A stretch of 64,000 nucleotides of DNA, from NCBI RefSeq assembly GCF_011388195.1, contig NZ_CP049990.1, positions 1,054,001-1,118,000 of the forward strand, in the 5' to 3' direction. Position 1 is the first letter of the stretch. Each line of letters begins with the position of its first letter. Below are positions 19,105 through 27,636 of the stretch, one piece after another. Source of the stretch: Pusillimonas sp. DMV24BSW_D. GTDB lineage: Bacteria; Pseudomonadota; Gammaproteobacteria; Burkholderiales; Burkholderiaceae_B. A model generated the notes under the pieces. It had not been told where the DNA came from, did no database searches, and worked only from the letters and a program-made list of their open reading frames with translations. Made by a program: the position numbers and the translations under genes.

Positions 19105-19182
19105 TCACCGCGACCCGGAACACAAACGCCACCAGCGCCAATAGGCGCCGACGATTGTGTAAAGGGACTGTGAACGATTCAT
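19105..19182 (-). CDS. trpL: trp operon leader peptide
   Basis: A 25-codon open frame, MNRSQSLYTIVGAYWRWWRLC..., with three Trp codons clustered at residues 15, 17 and 18, ending in TGA at 19105. It lies between gph and trpE and is followed by an intermediate stem and a terminator. This is the classic layout for ribosome-mediated attenuation: when charged tRNA-Trp is scarce the ribosome stalls at the Trp cluster and the terminator should not form. The ribosome-binding site is weak. The peptide itself is probably not functional after synthesis. It is too short to appear in routine gene calls. Confidence 0.88.
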   Translation of the reverse strand: MNRSQSLYTIVGAYWRWWRLCSGSR

Positions 19183-19244
19183 AAAAAACTTTGAGTACAA
19201 CTTTCAAACAGGAGACCCAAGCATAAGCACTGAAGATCACCGGG

Positions 19245-19913
19245 TTAATGGCGCGTGGCCCAACAGGCCGCTGCCTCAATGGACGAAACTATATCACTGA
19301 CTTTCAGATTTTGCACATTTTGTCCGTTGTTATATCCGTAAGGAACGGCCAAAACGTCGATTCCTGCCGCATTCGCGGCTTCCGTGTCATGGGCGGAATC
19401 ACCTATTAGCAGGGTATTTTCGGGGGTGACACCCAATAAGTTGCATGCATGCAACAGTGGCATGGGGTGCGGTTTCTTTTGGCTGCAAGTGTCGCCGCAC
19501 ACAACATGCTCGAAGTAGTTGTGCAAACCACAGGCCTGCAACAGGGGCAGAGTGAATTCGCTGGGCTTGTTGGTGACCACTGCCATTTTTATTTGATGGT
19601 GCCTAAACAGGTTGAGCCCTGTAATGACACCGTCGTAAACGGTTGATTTTTCGCCATTAACCCGATGGTAGTGCTGATTGAACAAATGCAGGCCTTGTTG
19701 GATTGTTGCGTGGTCCGGCTTTTGATTCAGTTGCGTTGATAATGCTTTCCTAACCAGGTTCTCAGTGCCTTTGCCCACGTAGCGCGCAATGACATCTTGC
19801 GGTAGCGGGCGCAGACCCATTTGAGTGCGCATGGCGTTGGTGGCATCCGCCAGGTCGGGTATGGTGTTAACCAATGTGCCGTCAAGGTCGATCAGGGCGG
19901 CGTGATAGGTCAT
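19245..19913 (-). CDS. gph: Phosphoglycolate phosphatase
   Basis: A HAD-superfamily phosphatase that hydrolyses 2-phosphoglycolate, a by-product of DNA end repair and of oxygenation reactions. The 222-residue protein has the nucleophile motif [17 protein letters not shown] (motif II region), KKPHPMPLL and [18 protein letters not shown] (motif III/IV). Its start overlaps the rpe stop by 4 bases. The rpe-gph-trpE order is common in Burkholderiales and other proteobacteria. The trp leader starts just 62 bases after its end, so readthrough from rpe-gph may also feed the trp genes. Confidence 0.93.
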   Translation of the reverse strand: MTYHAALIDLDGTLVNTIPDLADATNAMRTQMGLRPLPQDVIARYVGKGTENLVRKALSTQLNQKPDHATIQQGLHLFNQHYHRVNGEKSTVYDGVITGLNLFRHHQIKMAVVTNKPSEFTLPLLQACGLHNYFEHVVCGDTCSQKKPHPMPLLHACNLLGVTPENTLLIGDSAHDTEAANAAGIDVLAVPYGYNNGQNVQNLKVSDIVSSIEAAACWATRH

Positions 19914-20623
19914 GGTTGCGTCAATTCCGCATTGTTTTCACCTTTGGCAATTTCTTGGCGCATGGTGTCAATGACATTTTTGTAATCGGTTTGACCGAAA
20001 ATGGCTGAACCCGCTACAAAAGTATCGGCGCCGGCAGCGCGTATTTGGGCGATATTGTCCACTTTCACGCCACCGTCCACTTCAAGCAAAATAGGTTGTC
20101 CACCCAGTTGTGTCCATTGGTCGATTTTGTGCCGTGCCTGTTTTAGTTTTGCCAGCGTTGTGGGAATAAAGCTTTGCCCTCCAAAGCCTGGATTGACAGA
20201 CATCAACAGAATGATGTCGAGTTTTTCCATGACGTAATCCATCCAGTCCAGGGGTGTAGCGGGGTTGAAAACCAAACCTGCCTTGCAACCGTGATCCTTA
20301 ATGAGTGCCAGGCTGCGATCGGGGTGGCGTGAGGCTTCGGGATGAAAGGTGATGATGTCGGCGCCTGCCTTGGCAAATTGCGGGATAATGTCGTCAACCG
20401 GCTCAACCATCAAGTGAACATCGATGGGGGCGGATGTGTGTGGCCGAATTGCCTGGCAAACCATCGGCCCGATGGTAAGGTTGGGAACATAATGGTTGTC
20501 CATAACGTCAAAGTGAATCCAGTCGGCGCCGGCCTCAACGACATTGCGAACTTCTTCACCCAGGCGCGCAAAATCGGCGGATAGCAGGCTGGGAGCAATA
20601 CGGGTGGTGTTGGATATCGACAT
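19910..20623 (-). CDS. rpe: Ribulose-phosphate 3-epimerase
   Basis: Rpe interconverts ribulose 5-phosphate and xylulose 5-phosphate in the pentose phosphate and Calvin pathways. The 237-residue TIM barrel shows [61 protein letters not shown] and [13 protein letters not shown], which carry the metal ligands and catalytic Asp residues. It is the first gene of the rpe-gph-trp group and divergent from apaG. Confidence 0.96.
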   Translation of the reverse strand: MSISNTTRIAPSLLSADFARLGEEVRNVVEAGADWIHFDVMDNHYVPNLTIGPMVCQAIRPHTSAPIDVHLMVEPVDDIIPQFAKAGADIITFHPEASRHPDRSLALIKDHGCKAGLVFNPATPLDWMDYVMEKLDIILLMSVNPGFGGQSFIPTTLAKLKQARHKIDQWTQLGGQPILLEVDGGVKVDNIAQIRAAGADTFVAGSAIFGQTDYKNVIDTMRQEIAKGENNAELTQP

Positions 20624-20717
20624 TTATAACCGTCCTGAAGCGACCCGCTGAAATTTCGGGCCGGAATGTGACATTATTGCGGATGACATTAGTATTTCAA
20701 TTCCACGGAAAGGCTTT

Positions 20718-21092
20718 ATGAAACCATATGATCTGAGTATTACGGTAACCCCTCAGTATCTGCCGGAGCAGTCTAAACCTGATCAGCAGCATTACGTTTT
20801 CGCTTATACCGTACGCATTACCAATAATGGTGAGCATGCCGCCCAGGTAATCAGCCGACATTGGATTATTACCGATGGCCGGCAGAATGTGCAGGAAGTG
20901 CGTGGGTTGGGGGTGGTTGGGCAACAACCGCTCTTGGCCCCGGGCGAAACTTTCGAATACACCAGTGGTTGCCCCTTGCCCACACCGCATGGAACCATGA
21001 AGGGCTCGTATCATTGCGTGGGTGACAACGGTATTCCGTTTGAAGCCGAAATTGCCGAATTCGTGTTGGCCATGCCGCGCACACTGCATTGA
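20718..21092 (+). CDS. apaG: ApaG domain protein
   Basis: A 124-residue single-domain ApaG protein with an immunoglobulin-like fold. Older work links it to cobalt/magnesium sensitivity, but its biochemical role is unsettled. Conserved segments are YTVRITNNGEHAAQVISRHWIITD, VRGLGVVGQQPLLAPGETFEYTSG and TPHGTMKGSY. An AAGG stretch precedes the ATG. mltA follows on the same strand. Confidence 0.92.
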   Translation: MKPYDLSITVTPQYLPEQSKPDQQHYVFAYTVRITNNGEHAAQVISRHWIITDGRQNVQEVRGLGVVGQQPLLAPGETFEYTSGCPLPTPHGTMKGSYHCVGDNGIPFEAEIAEFVLAMPRTLH

Positions 21093-21132
21093 GATTGTAC
21101 TGATGACCGCATTTTCCTGCTCTGGAGTTTCC

Positions 21133-22419
21133 GTGAACCGGCTGCTGCCCGTATTTTTGTTGTCGATTTTTTTGGCTGCCTGCACCACTACGGCGCCTGA
21201 GCCGCCACCTTCGGTTGCGCCGGCCGAGCCCGTTGAGGACATTTCGGTGCGGCCATTGCAGGTACCCGAACTGACGTCATTGCCGGAAACGCCGGCCCGT
21301 TCCCTTGCCGGAAAGTTTCAGGCCGTTGAATGGGGGGCGCTGCCAGGCTGGCAGGACGACAATCTGAATCAGGTGTGGAAGGCGTTCGTTAATAACTGCA
21401 AAGGCTTAATGCGCCCCGTTTCAGGATCATTAACCATGCCGGCGCGTGCTACCCCTCGCGTCTGGCAACCCGTCTGTGCCGAGGTATTGATGTCCGGCCT
21501 GCCCGAAGAGGGCTCTACCGATACAGCGATGATTCGCGCGTTTCTGCAACGGCACTTGCAACCCTGGCGTTTGCTTACAGGCACTGGTGAAATTGCGCGC
21601 AACACAGTCACGGGTTACTACGAACCTCTTATTTATGCATCCCGTGAACGTACAGGAGAATATCAGTGGCCGTTGTACGCGTCGCCGGACGATTTGCTTA
21701 CGATTGACTTGGGTACGGTTTACCCAGAACTTGCGGGAAAAAGAATTCGCGGCAAGCTCGACGGCCAACGGGTGGTCCCATACGACACAAGGGCGCAAAT
21801 CGCGCAGTCCGGTGATCCTCCGCCGGTCATCGTCTGGGCAAACGACCCGGTCGAAGCTTTTTTCCTGCAAATACAGGGTTCGGGTCGGGCGCAATTGCCC
21901 AATGGTGAAACCATTCGTTTAGCTTACGACAACCACAACGGCCGTCCGTATGCTTCTATCGGTAAATGGCTTGCCGATCAAGGAGAGCTTCCCTTGGCAC
22001 AGGCTTCCATGCAAAATATCAAGGCGTGGGCGAAACGTAATCCTCAGCGTGTTCAGGAAATGTTGAATGCGAATGAGGCCATGGTGTTTTTCCGCGAGGA
22101 AGCCGTTCTTGACCCTGAGTTGGGGCCCAAAGGGGCGTACGGCATTGCGCTGATCGGGGGGCGGTCAATTGCGGTCGATACCTCTTTTGTGCCCCTGGGG
22201 GCGCCAGTGTATCTGGCCACCACTTATCCTGCGTCGCCAACCCCATTGCGTCGTCTGGTGTTTGCGCAAGACACCGGCGCGGCCATTAAGGGTGCGGCGC
22301 GGGTTGATTATTACTGGGGTTTTGGCGATGACGCCGGTGCACAAGCCGGCAGAATGAAACAAAAAGGCGAGGTTTGGGTGCTTTGGCCACGACAAGCAGG
22401 TGCACCCTCGGCACGATGA
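21133..22419 (+). CDS. mltA: Membrane-bound lytic murein transglycosylase A
   Basis: A lipoprotein peptidoglycan hydrolase on the outer membrane. I use the GTG at 21133, which has TGGAG 5 bases upstream and gives MNRLLPVFLLSIFLAAC, a signal peptide ending in a lipobox with the lipidated Cys at residue 17; longer starts at 21022 or 21103 fit less well. The MltA domain is visible in VTGYYEPLIYASRE and FFLQIQGSGRAQLPNGETIRLAY. It is followed by the 3D domain (GGRSIAVDTSFVPLGAPVY...FAQDTGAAIKGAARVDYYWGFG, with its three Asp). Length 428. The stop overlaps the next start (ATGA). Confidence 0.93.
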   Translation: MNRLLPVFLLSIFLAACTTTAPEPPPSVAPAEPVEDISVRPLQVPELTSLPETPARSLAGKFQAVEWGALPGWQDDNLNQVWKAFVNNCKGLMRPVSGSLTMPARATPRVWQPVCAEVLMSGLPEEGSTDTAMIRAFLQRHLQPWRLLTGTGEIARNTVTGYYEPLIYASRERTGEYQWPLYASPDDLLTIDLGTVYPELAGKRIRGKLDGQRVVPYDTRAQIAQSGDPPPVIVWANDPVEAFFLQIQGSGRAQLPNGETIRLAYDNHNGRPYASIGKWLADQGELPLAQASMQNIKAWAKRNPQRVQEMLNANEAMVFFREEAVLDPELGPKGAYGIALIGGRSIAVDTSFVPLGAPVYLATTYPASPTPLRRLVFAQDTGAAIKGAARVDYYWGFGDDAGAQAGRMKQKGEVWVLWPRQAGAPSAR

Positions 22420-23588
22420 AAAAGACGGATATCGCGGTTTGCGGAACCGGCATTGTGGGTTTGGCTACGGCTTTGGGCCTAACGCGCGCCGGATTTCGTA
22501 CTGTTCTGGTTGGCCCGCAGCGTGTTATTGCACCGGCCCGGCCCGATTGTTTTGGTGCCCGGGTTTATGCCATTTCGCCCGCCAGCAGGCGTTTTCTGGA
22601 GTCGTTGGGTGTTTGGTCGCTGCTTGACGCTTCTCGGGTTACGCCGGTGGAAGCCATGCAGGTTTTCGGCGACGCCAGTGGGCGCCTTGAGTTGAATGCC
22701 TGGCAGGATGCGCAGGACGTCATGGCCTGGATTGTTGAGTCAGACGAAATAGAGCGTGCGCTTACACAAGCGGTGCGGGTGTTCGGGGTTGAGTGGCTGG
22801 ATGATCGTTTTGTTGCTTATGATGCGCCAGGCAGAATTTGTACTGAATCCGGCTCACTTATCGAGGTGGATTTGGTGGTGGGGGCCGAAGGGGCACGCTC
22901 AGCCGTTCGTGAGGCGGCGCACATAAAATCCTCTTCGCGTGCCTATGATGAAATGGGGGTGGTTACCCATTTGCATGTCGAGCGACCTCATCAGAATACG
23001 GCTCTGCAGTGGTTTACTGCAGAAGGCGTGATTGCATTCTTGCCTATGCCGAACACGCAGGCAGGTGCGCAAGTTTCATTGGTTTGGTCTATGCCCAAAA
23101 AAGCGGCTGAGCCTTTGTTGGCCATGGCGGAAGACCAGGCGCGCAATTGGCTGACTACCCATTTGGCCGGGCTCAATCATGAATTGGGCCAGGTTCGGGT
23201 GGCGGCGCCTGTATTGGGTTTCCCCCTTTTTCTTGAATCCAGCGATGTGATCGCGCCCGGCGTGGCATTAGTAGGCGATGCCGCGCATCGGGTCCACCCT
23301 TTGGCGGGGCAGGGTTTGAACCTTGGCTTGGGCGACGTCGCTGCGTTATTGAACGTTTTACGCGAAAAGCCGTCATATCAGCGTGCCGGCGATTTGCGGT
23401 TGTTGGCGCGTTATCGCCGCGCGCGTGCGGAGCCTGTTTTTATGATGCGCTTTGTCACCGATGGTTTGCATCGTTTGTTTTCGTCCCGTTTACCACCGGT
23501 CGTGATGGCAAGAAATGCCGGGCTATCCATAGTGAATAGCGTGCCGATGCTTAAGCGTCAACTTATTAAAGGCGCTTCGCGCCATTAA
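22416..23588 (+). CDS. UbiH/UbiF-family FAD-dependent hydroxylase
   Basis: A flavin monooxygenase of the ubiquinone-hydroxylase group, 390 residues. It has the N-terminal dinucleotide motif IAVCGTGIVGLATALGL, the mid DLVVGAEGARSAVRE (DG-type motif region) and the C-terminal VALVGDAAHRVHPLAGQGLNLGLGDVAAL, which is diagnostic of the UbiH/UbiF/UbiI family. Which ring carbon it hydroxylates cannot be judged from sequence alone. Start ATG 22416 overlaps the mltA stop; the frame is open upstream but inside mltA. A dsbC-like gene follows 40 bases later. Confidence 0.88.
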   Translation: MKKTDIAVCGTGIVGLATALGLTRAGFRTVLVGPQRVIAPARPDCFGARVYAISPASRRFLESLGVWSLLDASRVTPVEAMQVFGDASGRLELNAWQDAQDVMAWIVESDEIERALTQAVRVFGVEWLDDRFVAYDAPGRICTESGSLIEVDLVVGAEGARSAVREAAHIKSSSRAYDEMGVVTHLHVERPHQNTALQWFTAEGVIAFLPMPNTQAGAQVSLVWSMPKKAAEPLLAMAEDQARNWLTTHLAGLNHELGQVRVAAPVLGFPLFLESSDVIAPGVALVGDAAHRVHPLAGQGLNLGLGDVAALLNVLREKPSYQRAGDLRLLARYRRARAEPVFMMRFVTDGLHRLFSSRLPPVVMARNAGLSIVNSVPMLKRQLIKGASRH

Positions 23589-23628
23589 GGTGCGCCGTTG
23601 CCGAGGCCAAGTTTTTCAAGGAGATTTC

Positions 23629-24501
23629 ATGCTGTTGAATTGGGTGCGCAAAGTGCTTCCCGCTGCTGTATGCGGTGTTTTGTTTGCAGGCGCAAGCGTT
23701 GCGCAATCATTGGAGCAACAAGAATACCCTCCGGGTCAGCAGGTGCAAGAAACCGCCCCTGCTGAAGGGTCAGGGCAAAACACATCAAACTCATTGGCCG
23801 CTTCTCAACAGGAAGCGCTTGAGCCTGTGGTTGAGCCTGATCTGGTCAAGACGCGTTTCGAGAATCGTTTTCCCGGCGTCGAAATTGTGGCTGTTCGTCG
23901 TACGCCATTCAATGATCTGTACGAAGTGCAGGTTGGCAATGATTTGGTGTATAGCGATGCCGAAGTGCGTTTTGTCATGCAAGGGTCGCTGATTGATGCC
24001 GTCGACCGTATTGATTTAACGGCCAAACGCCTGCACAGCTTGAATCAGGTCAATTTCGACGAATTGCCGCTCGATAAAGCCATTAAACAAGTCACCGGGG
24101 ACGGCAGTCGAGTCATGGTGGCATTTGAAGATCCAAATTGCGGTTATTGTCGTCGCTTGCATCAAACACTAACCCAAATCGATAACGTGACGGTTTACAC
24201 GTTATTGTTTCCCATACTTTCGCCTGACTCACATGAGAAAGCGCGCGATATCTGGTGTGCAGAAGATCGTGCTGCTGCGTGGCGTCAGTGGATGCTCAAT
24301 GGTGTCAAGCCTGTACAGCGTGAATGTGAGACACCAGTAGCGGAAATTACCGCCCTTGCGCGCAAGTTGCGTATCACGGGTACACCAGCTTTGTTCTTCC
24401 CTGATAACACGCGTATAAATGGCGCCATGCCTTTGGAAAATTTGCGGGCGAAGCTTGAAAGCCAGGATGAGGCGGGGAGTCAGAGCGCACAAGCTCAGTA
24501 G
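23629..24501 (+). CDS. dsbC: DsbC-like periplasmic disulfide isomerase
   Basis: A thiol-disulfide isomerase that repairs wrong disulfides in the periplasm. The ATG at 23629 has AAGGAG just upstream and gives a signal peptide (KVLPAAVCGVLFAGASVAQ). A Gln/Glu/Pro-rich stretch of about 45 residues follows, longer than in E. coli DsbC. Next come the dimerisation domain (VKTRFENRFPGVEIVAVRRTPFNDLYEV) and the thioredoxin fold with the redox site EDPNCGYCRR (CGYC) and cis-Pro loop ITGTPALFFPDN. Length 290. Reduced state would normally be kept by DsbD, which is not in this window. Confidence 0.9.
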   Translation: MLLNWVRKVLPAAVCGVLFAGASVAQSLEQQEYPPGQQVQETAPAEGSGQNTSNSLAASQQEALEPVVEPDLVKTRFENRFPGVEIVAVRRTPFNDLYEVQVGNDLVYSDAEVRFVMQGSLIDAVDRIDLTAKRLHSLNQVNFDELPLDKAIKQVTGDGSRVMVAFEDPNCGYCRRLHQTLTQIDNVTVYTLLFPILSPDSHEKARDIWCAEDRAAAWRQWMLNGVKPVQRECETPVAEITALARKLRITGTPALFFPDNTRINGAMPLENLRAKLESQDEAGSQSAQAQ

Positions 24502-24536
24502 TGCGACCGCGCTCGCGGTGGGCGATTGCCAGGCTA

Positions 24537-25193
24537 TTAACCGGTTTGCTCGCCCGACACCCGTTTCAAGGGGAACTGCTTCTTGATTGTTTTAACCCAC
24601 TCTTTAAGGTAGTGGTCGAAATACGCTTGATCTTGTTGCCACAGCCGGTGTACCGCTAAGCCTCGCACCATGTTCAAGGTTAGGTTCAAAATGGTTTTTG
24701 CCTGGGTGGGTGTGTAACCCGCTTCGCGGAATACCTTCAACCACAAGGCGTTTGTTGTGGCCCGATAATTTTGCATGACCGGAATAATGCGTTCCATGAG
24801 TTGTGGGTCTGTACGGGCGGCCACAATAATTTCAATGGCGGCCAAATACGGCCAGTCGAAATAAACGCTTAAACAGTCGGTCATGAATCCTTCGATAGGA
24901 TTCTTGATGGCTTCTGATGTGCGAGCCACCCGTTGCCCACGCTCAATGCACTCATCGTAAACGGCTGCCGTGGCGGCAATCACAAGTTCTGCCTTCGATG
25001 CGTAATGGTGGACAAGCGCACCATTGGACAATCCCGCACTGGTGGCGACTTCTTTTGTTGTCAGGCCGCTGTAACCTCGGCGCATCAATACGTCGATGGT
25101 GGCTTTAAGCAGTTTCTCTTTTGCTTCGCGGCTTCGTACCTCTTGGGTGCGACGGCCGGTTTTTGCAACATGGGTTGCTTTCTGGGTTGGCAT
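24537..25193 (-). CDS. TetR family transcriptional regulator
   Basis: A 218-residue regulator with an N-terminal helix-turn-helix (LLKATIDVLMRRGYSGLTTKEVATSAGLSNGALVHHYASKAELV, about residues 28-70) and an unassigned ligand-binding C-terminal domain. Residues before the HTH are basic. The ATG at 25193 is used; a GTG precedes it by one codon. It is divergent from the VanA-type oxygenase gene, with an inverted repeat between them, and so most probably represses that oxygenase and the binding-protein gene after it. Confidence 0.9.
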   Translation of the reverse strand: MPTQKATHVAKTGRRTQEVRSREAKEKLLKATIDVLMRRGYSGLTTKEVATSAGLSNGALVHHYASKAELVIAATAAVYDECIERGQRVARTSEAIKNPIEGFMTDCLSVYFDWPYLAAIEIIVAARTDPQLMERIIPVMQNYRATTNALWLKVFREAGYTPTQAKTILNLTLNMVRGLAVHRLWQQDQAYFDHYLKEWVKTIKKQFPLKRVSGEQTG

Positions 25194-25263
25194 CACGTTT
25201 ACGCTTCAATTTAATGTCACGCAGATTATATAGATATATAGGGTAATTTCGGATAAATAAAAA

Positions 25264-25285
25264 ACAAACCGTTCACTCTGTTTGT
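25264..25285. promoter_or_regulatory. Candidate operator for the TetR regulator
   Basis: ACAAAC (25264-25269) and GTTTGT (25280-25285) are inverted arms around a 10-base centre, about 40 bases before the Rieske oxygenase ATG and 70 bases from the TetR start. The position overlaps where a promoter for the oxygenase would be. Only position and symmetry support this. Confidence 0.45.
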
Positions 25286-25325
25286 GTTAAATTTAAAAAA
25301 ACAGATGACGTTTTAGGAGACAAAA

Positions 25326-26405
25326 ATGCCATTCGTAAAGAATGCCTGGTACGTTGCATGCTGGGCTGATGATGTAAAACCAAATGAAATGTTCGCCCGT
25401 CAGTTGCTCGGCGAGCAGGTTGTGTTTTACCGAAACGCCGCCAAAGAAGTGGTGGCATTGCAAGACCGCTGCCCGCACCGTTTCATTCCTCTGCATCGGG
25501 GTAAATTGGTTGACGACAAGATTGAGTGTGCCTATCACGGACTGCAATTCGACTGCACAGGTAAGTGCGTCAAGAACCCGCATGGCGACGGAAAAATTCC
25601 TGCTGCCGCGCGCGTGAAACGCTATCCAGTAGTGGAAAAGCACCGCATGATCTGGATATGGATGGGAGAGGAGTCCGCAACAGAGGACACCATTCCTGAT
25701 TACAGCGTGATGGATAACACTGAAGGCTTCCAAACCAGTTTCGGTTACCTGGAGATCCCGGCGAACTACCTGTTAATGGGCGAAAACTTACTTGACTTGA
25801 GTCATATAACTTATTTGCACGACGGATATTTAGGTAGCCCAGAACAAGTGGGGGCAGATCAAGTCGTGGAAGAGGTTGGTAATGAAATCCATTGCAAGCG
25901 CTGGATGCCAAACGTGTCGATTCCGGGCATCTTTGACCTTCTTTATCGTCAAGACGGAAAACCAGTTGATATGTGGACCAATATGCGCTGGCTTCCACCC
26001 AGCTGTTTTTTGCTTGACACCGGTGCTCACGAGGTTGGCGGGCAACGAGAGGATTACGGTTGGTACTACGGAATTCATATCCTGACGCCCGAAACAGAGA
26101 AAACCACGCACTATCATTTTGCCGCAGCGATGCCACCGGGAACGGATCTGCCGGCTGAGGTCGATGAAAAGTTTCGTAAGTTAAGGCGCTATGCGTTTGA
26201 AATGCAGGACCAGCCCATTATCGACGCGCAGCAAAAGGCAATGGGTGATACTGAATTCTGGGATATGAAGCCGGTGTTGTTGGGTATAGACGCGGGGCCT
26301 GTGCGGATGCGGCGGACCATTCAGAAGATGCTTCAGGATGAGGCCGAACGCGTTCAGGCGCAAAAAGGCCAGCGCACAACGAAACCGGAAACAGCGGTTC
26401 AGTAA
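25326..26405 (+). CDS. VanA-type Rieske oxygenase, oxygenase component
   Basis: A 359-residue Rieske non-haem iron oxygenase of the vanillate O-demethylase / phenoxybenzoate dioxygenase class. The [2Fe-2S] site is Cys49-x-His51 and Cys68-x2-His71 (CPHR...CAYHG). The mononuclear iron site is DLSHITYLH, with bridging Asp157 and ligands His160 and His165. Such enzymes demethylate or hydroxylate aromatic ethers and acids. They need an electron-transfer partner (VanB type), which is not adjacent. AGGAGA sits 6 bases before the ATG. It is followed 31 bases later by a Liv-type binding protein, suggesting coupled uptake. The substrate is unknown. Confidence 0.9.
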   Translation: MPFVKNAWYVACWADDVKPNEMFARQLLGEQVVFYRNAAKEVVALQDRCPHRFIPLHRGKLVDDKIECAYHGLQFDCTGKCVKNPHGDGKIPAAARVKRYPVVEKHRMIWIWMGEESATEDTIPDYSVMDNTEGFQTSFGYLEIPANYLLMGENLLDLSHITYLHDGYLGSPEQVGADQVVEEVGNEIHCKRWMPNVSIPGIFDLLYRQDGKPVDMWTNMRWLPPSCFLLDTGAHEVGGQREDYGWYYGIHILTPETEKTTHYHFAAAMPPGTDLPAEVDEKFRKLRRYAFEMQDQPIIDAQQKAMGDTEFWDMKPVLLGIDAGPVRMRRTIQKMLQDEAERVQAQKGQRTTKPETAVQ

Positions 26406-26436
26406 GTCAGCAAATAAATAAAACCAGGAGACGAAC

Positions 26437-27609
26437 ATGACTCGGATATTAAAAAGCACACTGTACGCATCCCTCTTATCTCTTGCAGCAACGGGTTTTG
26501 CTTCGGCGCAGGAGCCGATCAAAATTGGATTTATGGGTGTTTTATCCGGGCCTGCTGCGAGTGTGGGGCAGGACCAGTTAGACGGCTTTAATTTGTTGTT
26601 GGAGCAAAATGGCGGCAAGCTGGGTGGCGTGCCCATCGAACTTATTCGTGAAGACAGCCAAATGAAACCGGGCGTGGCCAAGCAAGTAGCGCGTAGCTTG
26701 GTAGAGCGGGAAAACGTACCTATTATTACGGGTATCTCGTTTTCAAACATCATGATGGCGATTCACAAATATGTGACTGATAACGAGGTATTTCTAATCG
26801 GCTCAAATGCGGGGCCGTCCCAAATTGCGGGCAAGCAATGTTCGCCTTATCAGTTCATTACTTCATGGCAGGGCGATCAGGCTGCAGAGGCGGTCGGGCA
26901 GTACGCTACCGACAAAGGGTACAAGAATATTGTGGTGTTGGCGCCTAATTATCAGGCCGGCAAAGACATCGTTTCAGGCTTCAAGCGCTACTATAAAGAG
27001 CCGCTTGCCGAAGAGCTCTACACGCCTTTGAATCAGTTGGATTTTTCAGCAGAGTTGTCTTTGCTCAATGCTGCGCAACCCGATGCGGTTTTTGCATTCT
27101 ATCCAGGCGGCTTGGGCGTGGCATTTGCCAAACAATATTCTCAAGCCGGCTTAATGGATCAGTATCCATTGTTAACCACGTTTGTTGTCGACGCGTTATC
27201 CCTTCCTGCGATTGGCGACACTGCGTTGGGCATTATCAGCGGTGGCTTCTGGGCCCCGGATTTCGAGAGCGCGCAAAGTCAGGCATTTGTGAAAGCATTT
27301 GAAGAAGAGTATGGCCGGATTCCCTCCAACTATGCTGCGCAAAGTTATGATGCGGCGCTATTGCTCGACTCAGCCATTGCGAAAGTGGGTGGCAACGTTA
27401 AAGATAAAGCCGCTCTCATGAAGGCGTTGAAGGAGGCCGACTTCGAGTCTGTGCGGGGAGATTTTGCGTTCAACAATAACAACTTTCCAGTTCAGGGCAT
27501 GCATGTGATGGAAGTGGTGCGTGACGACAAAGACCGTTTGAATCTGAAAACAATTGGCACACCGTTTAAATCTTATAAAGATGCCTACCATGAGCAATGC
27601 CCGCTTTAA
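26437..27609 (+). CDS. Liv-type ABC transporter substrate-binding protein (first copy)
   Basis: A periplasmic binding protein of 390 residues with a signal peptide ending near ASA|QEP (about residue 24). The family I fold shows IKIGFMGVLSGPAASVGQDQLDGFNLLLEQNGGKLGG at the start and NYAAQSYDAALLLDSAI near the end. Relatives bind branched-chain amino acids or, often in catabolic islands, aromatic acids. CCAGGAG precedes the ATG. It has a clear paralogue at 38929, and the only matching membrane and ATPase genes nearby are at 30904-34312. Confidence 0.9.
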   Translation: MTRILKSTLYASLLSLAATGFASAQEPIKIGFMGVLSGPAASVGQDQLDGFNLLLEQNGGKLGGVPIELIREDSQMKPGVAKQVARSLVERENVPIITGISFSNIMMAIHKYVTDNEVFLIGSNAGPSQIAGKQCSPYQFITSWQGDQAAEAVGQYATDKGYKNIVVLAPNYQAGKDIVSGFKRYYKEPLAEELYTPLNQLDFSAELSLLNAAQPDAVFAFYPGGLGVAFAKQYSQAGLMDQYPLLTTFVVDALSLPAIGDTALGIISGGFWAPDFESAQSQAFVKAFEEEYGRIPSNYAAQSYDAALLLDSAIAKVGGNVKDKAALMKALKEADFESVRGDFAFNNNNFPVQGMHVMEVVRDDKDRLNLKTIGTPFKSYKDAYHEQCPL

Positions 27610-27636
27610 CGGAATCGCATGTTTGGAGTGTGCAGA

